Notes: a model not told the origin generated them from the sequence alone. A stretch of DNA of 64,000 nucleotides from Streptomyces sp. LHD-70 (GCF_031157275.1 NZ_JAVIFW010000001.1:496001-560000); one strand, 5' to 3'; shown: positions 32,546-41,587, numbered from the stretch's first letter. Made by a program: numbers and translations.

Positions 32546-32565
32546 GAGACGATACGTATCGGCTC
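32546..32565. promoter_or_regulatory. TetR operator 2 (20-bp palindrome)
   Basis: GAGACGATACGTATCGGCTC contains the perfect 12-bp palindrome CGATACGTATCG and flanking GAG/CTC. It lies 22 bp upstream of the TetR gene and overlaps its predicted promoter (TTGTCA at 32531, TACGTA at 32553). Confidence 0.7.
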
Positions 32566-32587
32566 ACCGCGCTGCTACATTCGAGCC

Positions 32588-33223
32588 ATGGCGACCAAGA
32601 CAGCCCCCGATTCATCGCGGCGCAGCGAGCGCTCCCGCCGCGCCATCTACGACGCGGCCCTCGCCCTGATCAGCGAGGCCGGATACGCGAAGACGACCAT
32701 CGAAGGCATCGCCGCCCGCGCCGGCGTCGGCAAGCAGACGATCTACCGCTGGTGGTCGTCCAAGGCGGAGGTCCTGCTCGAAGCCTTCGTCGACCTCGGC
32801 GAGCGGAACATGGCCGCCGCCGCGGAGGCCGCCGGAGTGGACCCCGACGAGGCCCGCGCCATCCCCGACACCGGCGACCTCGCGGCCGACCTGAAGGACG
32901 TGCTGCGCGCCACCGTCGACGAGCTCAAGGACCCGCAGTTCGAGATCCCGTACCGCGCGCTCGCCGCCGAGGGCATCATCAACCGCGACCTCAGCGCCCG
33001 CGTCGTCGAGCAGCTCCTCGAACCCGGCCTCCAGCTCTACGTCGCCCGGCTGCGCGCCGCCCAGAAGACCGGCGAACTGCGCGCCGACCTCGACCCGCGG
33101 ATCGCCCTCGAACTCTTCATCTCGCCGATCGCGCAACGCTGGCTGCAGGGCACCGGCGAACTGACGCACACGTACGCGGACACGCTCGTCGAGTACTCCC
33201 TGGGCGGCCTCGCCCCCCGCTGA
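32588..33223 (+). CDS. TetR/AcrR-family repressor
   Basis: A 211-aa repressor with the HTH at residues 18-65 (YAKTTIEGIAARAGVGKQTI then YRWWSSKAEVLLEAF). The C-terminal part resembles the TetR_C_11-type domain (DPQFEIPYRALAAEGIINRD). The ATG at 32588 is used; TACATT lies 6 nt upstream, so it may be leaderless. Two related palindromes in the shared promoter region argue for autorepression and control of the divergent DUF6243-like gene. Ligand unknown. Confidence 0.9.
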   Translation: MATKTAPDSSRRSERSRRAIYDAALALISEAGYAKTTIEGIAARAGVGKQTIYRWWSSKAEVLLEAFVDLGERNMAAAAEAAGVDPDEARAIPDTGDLAADLKDVLRATVDELKDPQFEIPYRALAAEGIINRDLSARVVEQLLEPGLQLYVARLRAAQKTGELRADLDPRIALELFISPIAQRWLQGTGELTHTYADTLVEYSLGGLAPR

Positions 33224-33238
33224 ACGGCAGCCGCCGGA

Positions 33239-34117
33239 TCACTCCTCGCTGAGCGGCCGCGCCCGGACGGGCCCCGTGACCGGTGTGCGGGCGAGGAGCC
33301 CCGGCGCGTTGGTGATCACGCCGTCGCAGCCGAGGCGCAGCACGCGGTCCCGCTGCTTCACCGAGTTCACGGTGTGCGCCCACACATGCGGGATGCCCGA
33401 GTTGACCGCCCGTACCAGATCCCGGTCGCGCGCCTTGTAGTCCACGTCGAGCACGTCGACGAACGTGCGCCACTCGCGCGGCTTGTCGGTCCTCATCTGC
33501 CGTGCGCTGCGCCAGAGTTGGGTGCTCAGGCCGAGCTCGTGCGCGCGCTCGGCCACCGACGGCCAGTGCGAGTTGACCAGGACGGAGCGGGTCAGGCCGC
33601 GCCGGTGCAGCATCCGCGCGAGCGGGGCGAGCCCGGCCTTGTCCTTGACCTCCAGGAGCAGCACCACCCGCCCGCCGAACCGGTCGAGCACCTCGGCCAC
33701 CGTCGGCGGGCGCTCGGGCCGCCAGGCACCGCGCAGCGAACGGCCCGGCGTCAGCCGTACGTCGCGCCACTGCTTCGCCGTGAGGGAGTGGACCGGGCCC
33801 TTCCGGTCGGTCGTACGGTCCAGGGTGGGGTCGTGCATCGCTACCAGCGTGCCGTCGCGCAGCATCCTGGTGTCCACGTCGAGCACCTGGGCCGTGCCCC
33901 GCTCGAACGCCGCCACCAGGCCGGACATGCTGTTCTCGGGCACTTCGAGGGCGCCGCCGCGATGCGCGGTGTACGTGACGCGGGGCAGCGAGGCGACGGT
34001 GAGCGGGCCGCCGTTGCTCCACTCCAGGGGGGTGGTCGTACCGCCGGGGGTGACACCGGTCAGTTGCCCCGCCAGGGCAAGGGCGGTGATGACGGCGGGT
34101 GCAGCCAGGGTGACCAT
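33239..34117 (-). CDS. Exported glycerophosphodiester phosphodiesterase
   Basis: A 292-aa GDPD enzyme that hydrolyses glycerophosphodiesters to glycerol 3-phosphate and alcohol. An N-terminal hydrophobic segment (residues 1-22) acts as a signal or anchor. The catalytic barrel starts with HRGGALEVPEN (His52, Arg53, Glu61), followed by LDVDTRMLRDG and AMHDPTLDRTT (His95). The usual Glu of ELDVR is replaced by Leu-Asp-Val-Asp, so metal ligands should be checked. TACCTT lies 7 nt before the ATG, which suggests leaderless mRNA. Convergent with the TetR gene. Confidence 0.88.
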   Translation of the reverse strand: MVTLAAPAVITALALAGQLTGVTPGGTTTPLEWSNGGPLTVASLPRVTYTAHRGGALEVPENSMSGLVAAFERGTAQVLDVDTRMLRDGTLVAMHDPTLDRTTDRKGPVHSLTAKQWRDVRLTPGRSLRGAWRPERPPTVAEVLDRFGGRVVLLLEVKDKAGLAPLARMLHRRGLTRSVLVNSHWPSVAERAHELGLSTQLWRSARQMRTDKPREWRTFVDVLDVDYKARDRDLVRAVNSGIPHVWAHTVNSVKQRDRVLRLGCDGVITNAPGLLARTPVTGPVRARPLSEE

Positions 34118-34270
34118 GACGCCCAAGGTAGGCAGATATGTCCGGACTCGCCCGTCATCGACACCCAAGCCCGCGCATCGCCCCCGGTACCCCGGATGAG
34201 GAGTGCGGCCACCCGAGGCGCAGGATGGTGGCACCATGGACGGACGGGACGAAGCAAGGTGAGGGGATAG

Positions 34271-34993
34271 ATGGGCGCGGAGTTCGGCCGTCGCACCGGC
34301 GGACAGAGCAGGTTTTCACAGTGGCTGCGCGCCCGCCGCCCCAAGGACGCGGGGGACGAGGGGAGCCGCGAGGCCCTGCTTCTCGCCGCCGCCGCGGCAG
34401 GCCTGCCGCTCGCCCCGGCGGCCCACCCCGCCGGGTACCGCTGCTCCTGCGACCGCATCGGCTGCCCCACCCCCGCCCGGCACCCGATCTCCTTCGCCTG
34501 GCAGACGCAGTCGACCACCGACCGCGGCCAGATCCAGCGCTGGGCCGAGCACCAGCCGGAGGCCAACTTCATCACGGCGACCGGCATGGTCCACGACGTC
34601 CTTGACGTCCCCCTGGAAGCCGGGCGCAGCGCCCTGGAGCGGCTGCTCGCGGCGGGCGTGGAGGTCGGCCCCGTCGCCGAGTCCGGCGGGAACCGGATGA
34701 TGTTCTTCACCGCGACCCGCGGCACCCCGGAGGACGAGGACGAGTGGTGGCCGTGCGAGCTGGACTGCCACCCCGAGACGACGGACGAACACCCCGGCCT
34801 GCGCTGGCACTGCCGCGGTTCGTACGTCCTGGTACCGCCCGCGCGACTGCCCGGTGAGCTCGACGTCCACTGGGTGCGAGGCCCCGAGCATCCGCTGCCC
34901 GAGCCGCTGACCCTCCTCGAAGCGCTCACCGACGCGATCGCGCAGCACGCGGGCGCGGAGCCGGAGAGCGCGGCCTGGCCGCTGCGCGGCTGA
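34271..34993 (+). CDS. Bifunctional DNA primase/polymerase (Prim-Pol) domain protein
   Basis: A 240-aa protein matching the N-terminal Prim-Pol fold. The beginning has REALLLAAAAAGLPLAPAAHP and a CSCDRIGCPTPARHP zinc-like Cys cluster near residues 58-70, then WAEHQPEANFITATG near 96. The acidic residues expected at the polymerase active site (DxD) are not evident; HDVLDVPLEAG occupies the position, so catalytic activity is doubtful. Such stand-alone proteins are common in Streptomyces and of unknown role. GGTGAGGGG precedes the ATG. Confidence 0.78.
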   Translation: MGAEFGRRTGGQSRFSQWLRARRPKDAGDEGSREALLLAAAAAGLPLAPAAHPAGYRCSCDRIGCPTPARHPISFAWQTQSTTDRGQIQRWAEHQPEANFITATGMVHDVLDVPLEAGRSALERLLAAGVEVGPVAESGGNRMMFFTATRGTPEDEDEWWPCELDCHPETTDEHPGLRWHCRGSYVLVPPARLPGELDVHWVRGPEHPLPEPLTLLEALTDAIAQHAGAEPESAAWPLRG

Positions 34994-35034
34994 GCGGCTT
35001 CCAGCCTTCGAGTCGTCGAACCTTCGAACGCAAA

Positions 35035-35069
35035 AGGCGGGCCCGGGGAACGTCTCCCCGGGCCCGCCT
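35035..35069. terminator. Strong bidirectional hairpin terminator
   Basis: AGGCGGGCCCGGGGA (35035-35049) pairs perfectly with TCCCCGGGCCCGCCT (35055-35069) around a 5-nt loop. It is preceded by CAAAA on the plus strand, giving UUUUG at the end for the minus-strand lipoprotein transcript. It serves both convergent genes. Confidence 0.85.
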
Positions 35070-35104
35070 ACCGCTTGCTCACGCGCCCTTCGCGCCCGTC
35101 CCGC

Positions 35105-36097
35105 TCACTCGCCCTTCGCGCCCGTCAGCCCCTGGACCCGGTTCAGCACCTGGACCTGTGAGGTGGAGGCGCCCTTCGGCGGTACGACGGCGGTCTGGCC
35201 GGCCGCGTACTCCAGGGTCACCGCGCTCTTGGCGTCGCCCGTCATCAGCGCGCGCACGTCCGGGCCGATGCGCAGGTTCAGGCCCTCGGCCGCGGTGCGC
35301 TTCTCGAAGTGGCGCGTGGAGAAGAACACCAGCGCCCCGCCGTCCTTGGTGCGCAGCCCGACCGGGGCGTACGTACCGGAGTTCTGCGGCTCGTCGATGT
35401 ACTGCGTGGCCAGGCCGAGGCTATCGGCCGCCTTCTCGCGCTGCGTGCGCCAGGTGGAGGTGTACGGGCCCGACTGGAAGGTCTCGCCGCCCTCCTTCAG
35501 GTAGGAGGCGAACTCCTCGCTCAGGTTCTTCGGGGCGACGGCGAGCTTCTTGTCGTCCACGTCGACCGGCTCGGCGAAGCCGTCCTTGTCCTTCTTGAAC
35601 TCCGGCATCTTCCCGGGCGGTACGAACGCCAGGTACGAGGCCTCCCACGGCTCGGCGAGGCCGCCGCGGGTGAAGACCATCACCCAGCGGAACGAGCCGT
35701 TCTTGTCCTTGTTGCTGTCGGTGTCCGCGACGAACCAGCGCGGCCAGCCCGCCTGTTTGGGAATGGTGAACTTCGCGTCGTCGAGCTTCAGGGGCGCGGA
35801 CGCAGGCTGCTCGTCGCCGTCCTTCTTCCGCTCCGCGCGCGCCTTCAGGCCCGCCTGGTTGATCGCGCCGAACGGCCCGGTGACCGATTTCGCGTCCTTG
35901 GCCGGGTCGGCCGCGGCCTCCGCGGCGTTGTACGCCTTCGTGAAGTCCTTCAGGGCACGGGCGGCCTCCGCCTTCGTCGCCGCGGGGAGGATCTCCCGCT
36001 CCCCGTGCACCGTCACGCACCCGCTCGCCGTCACGGCCAGCACCGTCACCGCCGCTGCTGCCGCGGCCGGCCGACTCACCCTGCGCAGCCTGCTCAT
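35105..36097 (-). CDS. Lipoprotein of unknown function
   Basis: A 330-aa exported protein. The signal (RRVSRPAAAAAAVTVLAVTA) ends in a lipobox ASGC with Cys26. The mature part has an Ala/Lys-rich helical beginning, then a beta-rich central domain (PRWFVADTDSN, RWVMVFTRGG) and a repeat of the same architecture later, perhaps two NTF2/cystatin-like halves. I recognise it as a conserved Streptomyces lipoprotein without known role. ATG 36097 follows AGAAGG; an ATG six codons earlier is the alternative. Monocistronic, with a shared terminator. Confidence 0.8.
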   Translation of the reverse strand: MSRLRRVSRPAAAAAAVTVLAVTASGCVTVHGEREILPAATKAEAARALKDFTKAYNAAEAAADPAKDAKSVTGPFGAINQAGLKARAERKKDGDEQPASAPLKLDDAKFTIPKQAGWPRWFVADTDSNKDKNGSFRWVMVFTRGGLAEPWEASYLAFVPPGKMPEFKKDKDGFAEPVDVDDKKLAVAPKNLSEEFASYLKEGGETFQSGPYTSTWRTQREKAADSLGLATQYIDEPQNSGTYAPVGLRTKDGGALVFFSTRHFEKRTAAEGLNLRIGPDVRALMTGDAKSAVTLEYAAGQTAVVPPKGASTSQVQVLNRVQGLTGAKGE

Positions 36098-36343
36098 CGC
36101 TTGCCTTCTGCTCATTCGCTCTCGCCCCACTGACGGTCGGAACCCTACCGGGGCCGCGGACGCGGTAAGAGCCCGGACCGGAGAGCGAGCCCACACCGTG
36201 ACCTGGAGCTCGTCAATCGGCGGTTGCGTCCGCCGGGTTCGCTTCGTCGGCCGCTTTCGGCCGTGGTGGGTTGCTCGCGGCCGCGGGCGGTGAGGTGCCC
36301 ACGGGCGCGCAGGAGTTCGGAGAGCAGATGCTTCAATGCCCGG

Positions 36344-37018
36344 GTGACTTCGGCGACGGCCCGGCCCGGCCCCCTTGATCTCGATGTGCTCCGCGTCTTC
36401 TGCGGCCCCGACGGGCGGTACGGCAACGCCCTCGGGGTCGTCCGCGACGGCACCGCCGTGCGCGGCGAGGCGGCCCGCCAGGAGCTGGCGCGCCGCCTCG
36501 GCTTCAGCGAGACCGTGTTCGTCGACGACGACGAGCGCGGCGTCGTCGACATCTACACCCCCACCGTGCGCCTGCCCTTCGCCGGACACCCCTGCGTCGG
36601 CGCGGCCTGGCTTCTCGACCTGCCCGAACTCCACACGCCCGCCGGGGTGGTGACGGCGCGTCAGGACGGCGAGTTCAGCTGGATCACGGCCCGCCCGGAG
36701 TGGGCCCCGGGCCGCACCCTGCGCCAGCACGGCTCGGCCCTGGAGGTGGACACCCTCGCGGTGCCGCCGCCCGGGGACTGGGTGTACGCCTGGGCGTGGG
36801 AGGACGAGGCGGCCGGGCGGGTCCGCGCGCGGGCGTTCCCCGGGCGCGGTGACGGCATCGACGAGGACGAGGCGACGGGGGCTGCGGCGTTGCTGCTCAC
36901 CGCACGGCTCGGCCGCGCCCTCAACATCCGCCAGGGCGCGGGCAGTCAGATCCTCACGGCCCCGAACCCGGACGGGGCGGTCGAGGTGGGGGGACGGGTG
37001 CTGCTGGTCGGCGCGTGA
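36344..37018 (+). CDS. Short PhzF-family protein
   Basis: A 224-aa compact relative of PhzF with RVFCGPDGRYGNALGVV at about residues 14-30, FAGHPCVGAAWLL near 77 and EDEATGAAALLLTARLGRAL near 178. It is about 60-70 residues shorter than the PhzF homologue at 22058, with the loss in the middle, and the catalytic Glu region reads LGFSETVFV, so it may still be active. The GTG at 36344 follows TTCAAT by 6 nt, consistent with a leaderless mRNA. A fragment of the dispersed palindrome follows the stop. Confidence 0.82.
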   Translation: MTSATARPGPLDLDVLRVFCGPDGRYGNALGVVRDGTAVRGEAARQELARRLGFSETVFVDDDERGVVDIYTPTVRLPFAGHPCVGAAWLLDLPELHTPAGVVTARQDGEFSWITARPEWAPGRTLRQHGSALEVDTLAVPPPGDWVYAWAWEDEAAGRVRARAFPGRGDGIDEDEATGAAALLLTARLGRALNIRQGAGSQILTAPNPDGAVEVGGRVLLVGA

Positions 37019-37020
37019 TT

Positions 37021-37044
37021 TTTCCCCTACCCGCCCCTTCCCGA
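37021..37044. repeat. Dispersed palindromic element, copy 3 (left arm only)
   Basis: CCCCTACCCGCCCCTTCCCG plus AAGTC, 3 bp after the PhzF stop, is identical to the left arm of copy 2. The core and right arm have been lost; the heme oxygenase gene ends 30 bp away. Confidence 0.8.
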
Positions 37045-37075
37045 AGTCCTCGGCGGGGCGTGCCCCTGGGGAGCC

Positions 37076-37741
37076 TCACGCGCTGAGCGGGAACTCGGCC
37101 CCCAAGGCCCGGAACACGCCAGTGTTCAACGCGAACGCGCGCTTGCACTCGTCCACGATCCGCATCTTCTCCAGGTCGTCCACCGGCACCCCGTCGAGCA
37201 GTTCGCGGTAGGTGCGCTTGAACGCGGCCGGGTTGGAGATGCCCTCGAAGACGTAGAACCGCACGCCGTCTCCCTTGCGCGCGAAGCCCCAGGTCCGCTC
37301 CGCCTTGTCGCGGATGATCTGGCCGCCGGAGAGGTCGCCGAGATAGCGCGTGTAGTGGTGGGCGACGAAGCCGCCGGGCCAGTCGCGGGCGCACTCGGTG
37401 ACCCGGTCCACGTACGCCTGGGTCGCGGGCAGGGGCCGCAGCCCCTCACGCCAGTCCCCGGAGTCGCCGTGCAGATGCGTCAGGTCCCGCTCCAGCTCCG
37501 CCGTGCGCATCAGCTCGGGGCGGAGGAACGGGCCCGCCACCGGGTCGTCGCGCAGGGCCTCGGCTCCGGCCTCCATCGCGCGGTACACGAACCAGAGCTG
37601 CTCGGTGTAGCGCGTGTACGCCTCCACGCCGAGTTTTCCGCCGAGCAGATCGCTCATGAACGTCGAATTCTCGGCCTCGGTGTGCGCCTCGTGGGACGCG
37701 GTGCGGATGAGCGTCGAGAACGGCGTGGACGCGGTGGACAT
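37076..37741 (-). CDS. Heme oxygenase (biliverdin-producing)
   Basis: A 221-aa all-helical enzyme that opens heme to biliverdin, CO and Fe2+. The proximal heme-ligand region is TASHEAHTEAENS (His20 likely), and the distal-helix motif GDLSGGQIIRDKA lies near residues 137-149. Length and motifs match HmuO/HO-1. GGAGGT precedes the ATG. A perfect palindrome of the iron-box half-site TTAGG/CCTAA lies between its -35 and -10, so it should be derepressed under iron starvation to recover iron from heme. Confidence 0.94.
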   Translation of the reverse strand: MSTASTPFSTLIRTASHEAHTEAENSTFMSDLLGGKLGVEAYTRYTEQLWFVYRAMEAGAEALRDDPVAGPFLRPELMRTAELERDLTHLHGDSGDWREGLRPLPATQAYVDRVTECARDWPGGFVAHHYTRYLGDLSGGQIIRDKAERTWGFARKGDGVRFYVFEGISNPAAFKRTYRELLDGVPVDDLEKMRIVDECKRAFALNTGVFRALGAEFPLSA

Positions 37742-37792
37742 GGGGGCGGACCTCCGGTGCCGAAGGGGCTGGGAACCTGCGATGATCCTGCT

Positions 37793-37810
37793 ACTTAGGC
37801 ATGCCTAAGT
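37793..37810 (-). promoter_or_regulatory. Iron-box palindrome in the heme oxygenase promoter
   Basis: ACTTAGGCATGCCTAAGT is a perfect 18-bp palindrome. TTAGG and CCTAA are the outer half-sites of DtxR/IdeR/DmdR operators, though here they are 4 bp apart instead of 9, so the fit is not canonical. On the minus strand TTGACT overlaps its end as a -35 and CAGGAT is a possible -10. Confidence 0.65.
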
Positions 37811-37888
37811 CAACTGGTTCCCGACGACCTGTCGGTAAAGGAGTTCCCGACGTGCTGTCGGTAAAACGTCTGTGCGAGAAAAAGTGCG

Positions 37889-38746
37889 TCAGGGCAGCGT
37901 GAGGATGTCCGCGCCCGTGTCCGTCACCACGAGCGTGTGCTCGAACTGCGCGGTCCGCTTCCGGTCCTTGGTGACCACCGTCCAGCCGTCGTCCCACATG
38001 TCGTACTCGTGCGTGCCGAGCGTCAGCATCGGCTCGATCGTGAACGTCATGCCGGGCTGGATCACCGTCGTGGCGTGCGGGCTGTCGTAGTGCGGGACGA
38101 TCAGGCCGGAGTGGAAGGACGAGTTGATGCCGTGCCCCGTGAAGTCACGCACGACGCCGTAGCCGAAGCGCTTGGCGTACGACTCGATGACGCGGCCGAT
38201 GATGTTGATCTGGCGGCCCGGCCTGACCGCCTTGATGGCCCGCGCGGTCGCCTCCCGGGTCCGCTCCACCAGGAGCTTCGACTCCTCGTCCACGTCACCG
38301 CAGAGGTACGTGGCGTTGTTGTCGCCGTGCACGCCGCCGATGTACGCCGTGACGTCCAGGTTCACGATGTCGCCGTCGCGCAGCACCGTGGAGTCCGGGA
38401 TGCCGTGGCAGATGACCTCGTTGACCGAGGCGCACAGCGACTTCGGGAAGCCGCGGTAGCCGAGCGTGGACGGGTACGCGCCGTGGTCGCACATGAACGC
38501 GTGCGCCACCTCGTCCAGCTTGTCCGTGGTGACACCCGGCTCGATGTACTTCGCTGCCTCGGCCATGGCCTGCGCGGCGATACGGCCCGCGATCCGCATC
38601 AGCTCGACGGTCTCCGGGGTCTGCACCTCCGGGCCTGAGTACGGCGTCGGCGCGGGCTTGCCCACGTACTCGGGACGCCGGATGTTGCCGGGGACGGAAC
38701 GGATGGGAGAGAGCTCCCCTGGTACGAGCAGCGACTGGCCAGACAT
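37889..38746 (-). CDS. map: Methionine aminopeptidase, type I
   Basis: A 285-aa dinuclear metalloprotease that removes N-terminal Met. The metal ligands are seen in [19 protein letters not shown] (two Asp), GHGINSSFH (His), [10 protein letters not shown] (Glu) and QFEHTLVV (Glu), with the substrate His in ICHGIPD. The N-terminal 40-residue extension with PxxPxxY ([16 protein letters not shown]) is a typical actinobacterial class Ic linker. TACACT lies 7 nt before the ATG, so the mRNA is leaderless. Confidence 0.97.
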   Translation of the reverse strand: MSGQSLLVPGELSPIRSVPGNIRRPEYVGKPAPTPYSGPEVQTPETVELMRIAGRIAAQAMAEAAKYIEPGVTTDKLDEVAHAFMCDHGAYPSTLGYRGFPKSLCASVNEVICHGIPDSTVLRDGDIVNLDVTAYIGGVHGDNNATYLCGDVDEESKLLVERTREATARAIKAVRPGRQINIIGRVIESYAKRFGYGVVRDFTGHGINSSFHSGLIVPHYDSPHATTVIQPGMTFTIEPMLTLGTHEYDMWDDGWTVVTKDRKRTAQFEHTLVVTDTGADILTLP

Positions 38747-38839
38747 GCCAGTGAGTGTATCCAGCGGACTTGGGGCACGATGGCGGCGGAACCAACCTCG
38801 GAGCGGCTCGGAAGAGACTCGGACAGAGAGGGGTCCGCG

Positions 38840-39070
38840 ATGGCCCTGTTCAAGAAGCGCACGGTCGGCAAGCCGGGGGAGTGGTACTACTGCCTCGAAC
38901 ACCAGAAGGTCGAGGAGGGGCCCGACTGTCCGGGCAAGGACCGCTTCGGCCCGTACGCCTCCCGCGTCGAGGCGGAGAGCGCGATGCAGACCGCGCAGGA
39001 ACGGAACCTGGAGTGGGAGACCGACCCGAGGTGGCACGACCGCAAGGGCGGCGCCGAGGAATCCGGCTGA
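38840..39070 (+). CDS. Small conserved protein of unknown function
   Basis: A 76-aa protein starting [18 protein letters not shown] and rich in charged and aromatic residues; it contains two cysteines (CLEHQ and DCPG) and ends KGGAEESG. It has the look of a compact actinobacterial conserved protein, with [14 protein letters not shown] resembling a SPOR-like strand-helix. GAGAGGGG precedes the ATG. Function not recognised. Confidence 0.75.
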   Translation: MALFKKRTVGKPGEWYYCLEHQKVEEGPDCPGKDRFGPYASRVEAESAMQTAQERNLEWETDPRWHDRKGGAEESG

Positions 39071-39074
39071 CCGG

Positions 39075-39683
39075 TCACCAGCGCGCGGGCGGCGGCTCCG
39101 TCAGCTGATCCGCGAGGCGGGACAGCCGGTCCCGGAAGCTGCGGCGTCCCCGCGGGGCCGGTGCGGGCAGGGAGTTCTCGCCGGCCGCCGCGCTCACCAG
39201 GTGCTGCACCGTGTCCAGGTCGAGCTCCGGCTCTTCGGGCACGGTGAGCGCCTCGTGGGCGAGCCGGTGCAGATCGCGGTCGCCGGACTCCAGGGCGAGC
39301 ACCGTCGCCCCGGCCCTGCGGGCGTCGTGGATGCGCTCCAGGAGCCCGCCGCAGGGGTCGTCCGGCGCGACCACGAGGAGCGTCTCGCCGCGCCGCGCCG
39401 CCTCGATCCGGCCGAGGCCCACCGACAGATGCGCCGGATCCCCGGGCCTGACCCGGTGCCGCACCAGCGTCGGCCGCAGCTCCGGCGTTCCCGACCAGGC
39501 CGCCTCGTCCACCAGGTGGGCGGCCAGATGCCAGGGCTCGTACGCCGAGGTCCCCACGAGCAGGAGACCGCCGCCGTGCGGCACCACCGAACCGCGCAGG
39601 GTCAGCGCGAAGCGGCGGGTGGCGCCCGGCCATTCCGTCCCGGCGAGCACTTCGCGCAGCAGCGCGACCCGTACGGCATCCAT
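39075..39683 (-). CDS. Conserved hypothetical protein
   Basis: A 202-aa protein with alternating helices and strands: [34 protein letters not shown] and [20 protein letters not shown], ending with a basic Pro-rich tail. The pattern suggests a P-loop-less nucleotide- or ligand-binding alpha/beta fold. ATG at 39683. It converges on the 76-aa gene with only 4 bp between stops. No family recognised beyond a Streptomyces-wide hypothetical. Confidence 0.7.
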   Translation of the reverse strand: MDAVRVALLREVLAGTEWPGATRRFALTLRGSVVPHGGGLLLVGTSAYEPWHLAAHLVDEAAWSGTPELRPTLVRHRVRPGDPAHLSVGLGRIEAARRGETLLVVAPDDPCGGLLERIHDARRAGATVLALESGDRDLHRLAHEALTVPEEPELDLDTVQHLVSAAAGENSLPAPAPRGRRSFRDRLSRLADQLTEPPPARW

Positions 39684-39829
39684 GGCCCCGCATGCTGCCT
39701 CCCGCGCCCGGCGCCTGTCCGGAAGTTGCCCCAACTCGGCGGCGCCGCGCCTGCGGTGGGGGCCGCGGGTTCGCACACGAGCGCGGATTCCGTACGCCAG
39801 CGCCCCCTACCGGCAAGTATCGTCGCCGT

Positions 39830-40570
39830 ATGACTTCCCACGATGCTGCTCAAGAGGCCCCGTCCCAGGGGCAGGACAAGGCGCCGGGCAAGGCTCCCGC
39901 GAAGGATCCCTGGGACCTTCCCGATGTGTCCGGACTCGTCGTCGGCGTGCTCGGCGGGACCGGCGACCAGGGGCGTGGCCTCGCCTACCGGCTCGCGCGG
40001 GCCGGCCAGAAGGTCGTCATCGGCTCCCGCGCCGCCGAGCGCGCCCGGGCCGCCGCCGACGAGCTCGGCCTCGGTGTCGAGGGCGCCGACAACGCCGAGT
40101 GCGCCCGCCGCTCCGACATCGTGATCGTCGCCGTGCCGTGGGACGGGCACGCCAAGACGCTCGAATCGCTGCGCGAGGAGCTCGCCGGCAAGCTCGTCGT
40201 GGACTGCGTCAACCCGCTGGGCTTCGACAAGAAGGGCGCGTACGCCCTGAAGCCCGAGGAGGGCAGCGCCGCCGAGCAGGCCGCCGCGCTCCTGCCCGAC
40301 TCCCGCGTGACCGCCGCCTTCCACCACCTGTCGGCCGTGCTGCTCCAGGACGAGTCCATCGAGGAGATCGACACCGACGTGATGGTGCTGGGCGAGGTCC
40401 GCGCCGACACCGACCTCGTGCAGGCCCTCGCCGCCCGCATCCCCGGCATGCGGGGCGTCTTCGCCGGGCGGCTTCGCAACGCCCACCAGGTGGAGTCGCT
40501 TGTCGCCAACCTGATCTCCGTGAACCGGCGGTACAAGGCGCACGCGGGCCTGCGCGTCACCGACGTGTAG
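39830..40570 (+). CDS. NADPH-dependent F420 reductase
   Basis: A 246-aa enzyme exchanging hydride between NADPH and cofactor F420. VVGVLGGTGDQGRGLAYRLA at about residues 37-56 is the dinucleotide motif with the GTGDQG signature of Fno/NpdG, and VIGSRAAERA contains the Ser-Arg pair that selects NADP. CVNPLGFDKKG and AFHHLSAVLL are further family blocks. The first 35 residues are a hydrophilic Ala/Gln/Lys extension. TATCGT lies 6 nt before the ATG; likely leaderless. It supplies F420H2 for enzymes such as the nitroreductase at 19024. Confidence 0.93.
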   Translation: MTSHDAAQEAPSQGQDKAPGKAPAKDPWDLPDVSGLVVGVLGGTGDQGRGLAYRLARAGQKVVIGSRAAERARAAADELGLGVEGADNAECARRSDIVIVAVPWDGHAKTLESLREELAGKLVVDCVNPLGFDKKGAYALKPEEGSAAEQAAALLPDSRVTAAFHHLSAVLLQDESIEEIDTDVMVLGEVRADTDLVQALAARIPGMRGVFAGRLRNAHQVESLVANLISVNRRYKAHAGLRVTDV

Positions 40571-40638
40571 GCGCGCCGCGGGCATGGGGGACACTGGACG
40601 GCGTACGAACCGCAGTATCCGGACAGGAGCCGAACCCC

Positions 40639-40821
40639 ATGCCCCGCCTCGCTCTGTACGCCCTCGTCGTCTGCGTCCTCGCCGTGGCCGCGGCCGTGGT
40701 CTCCTTCGTCCAGGGCAGCTGGCTCGGCATCGTCTGGGTGCTGATCGCCGGGCTCTCGTCCAACATGACCTGGTACTACCTGCGCAAGGGCAAGGCCGAG
40801 AAGGCCGCCGTCAGCCACTGA
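40639..40821 (+). CDS. Small two-helix membrane protein
   Basis: A 60-aa protein with two hydrophobic helices (residues 4-22 and 28-46), a Tyr-Tyr-Leu-Arg motif and a basic C-terminus. No family recognised. AGGAG lies 10 nt before the ATG. Its final 11 bp overlap the 3' end of the convergent site-2 protease gene. Confidence 0.75.
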   Translation: MPRLALYALVVCVLAVAAAVVSFVQGSWLGIVWVLIAGLSSNMTWYYLRKGKAEKAAVSH

Positions 40822-41587
40822 CGCAGACCGGGCTTTCGGCCTGCCAGAAGCGGTAGAGGTTCTGCCCGCAGTACGACTCCAGCTCCTCGATGCCGAGGCC
40901 GCGCAGCAGGCCGTGGATCGCGTCGAAGAACGCGATGTTGACCTCCGGGATCCACAGCACCGCGAAGATCGCGAGCAGCCCGAACGGCGCGAACGGCTCC
41001 ACCTGGCGGCGGATCCCGCGCGACAGCCAGGGCTCGATCACCCCGTACCCGTCCAGGCCCGGCACCGGCAGGAAGTTCAGCAGCGCCGCCGTCACCTGCA
41101 GCAGCGCCAGGAACGCCAGCGCGTACTGGAACGCCGGCGGTACGCCCGCCAGCGCGTCCAGCCAGAACGGCGCCGTGCACACCACCGCGAAGGCGACGTT
41201 GGTCAGCGGGCCCACCGCCGAGATCAGGCTGTGCCGCCAGCGGCCCCGGATCCGGCTCCGCTCGATGAACACGGCACCGCCGGGCAGCCCGATCCCGCCC
41301 ATGATCACGAACACCAGGGGCAGCACGATGCTCAGGAGCGCGTGCGTGTACTTCAACGGGTTCAGCGTCAGATAGCCCTTCGCGCCCACCGAGATGTCCC
41401 CGCTGTGCAGGGCGGTGCGGGCGTGCGCGTACTCGTGCAGGCAGAGCGAGACGACCCAGGCGCCGGTGACGAACAGGAACACCGCCAGGCCGGTGTTGGC
41501 CGCGAACCCCGTCCAGGTCGCCCACCCGGCCGCGGCCGTGACGGCGGCGATCCCGAGGAAGACGGGGCTGATGCGGTGGGAGTTCAT
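40811..41587 (-). CDS. Site-2 protease family (M50) membrane metalloprotease
   Basis: A 258-aa polytopic protein with about six transmembrane segments. The zinc-binding HEYAH lies near residues 51-55 within a helix and the third ligand is in NFLPVPGLDG near 167-176. It belongs to the short group of M50 proteases without PDZ or CBS domains. Such proteases cut membrane-embedded anti-sigma factors or other small membrane proteins; target unknown. It is divergent from the SARP-like regulator. Confidence 0.88.
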   Translation of the reverse strand: MNSHRISPVFLGIAAVTAAAGWATWTGFAANTGLAVFLFVTGAWVVSLCLHEYAHARTALHSGDISVGAKGYLTLNPLKYTHALLSIVLPLVFVIMGGIGLPGGAVFIERSRIRGRWRHSLISAVGPLTNVAFAVVCTAPFWLDALAGVPPAFQYALAFLALLQVTAALLNFLPVPGLDGYGVIEPWLSRGIRRQVEPFAPFGLLAIFAVLWIPEVNIAFFDAIHGLLRGLGIEELESYCGQNLYRFWQAESPVCVSG

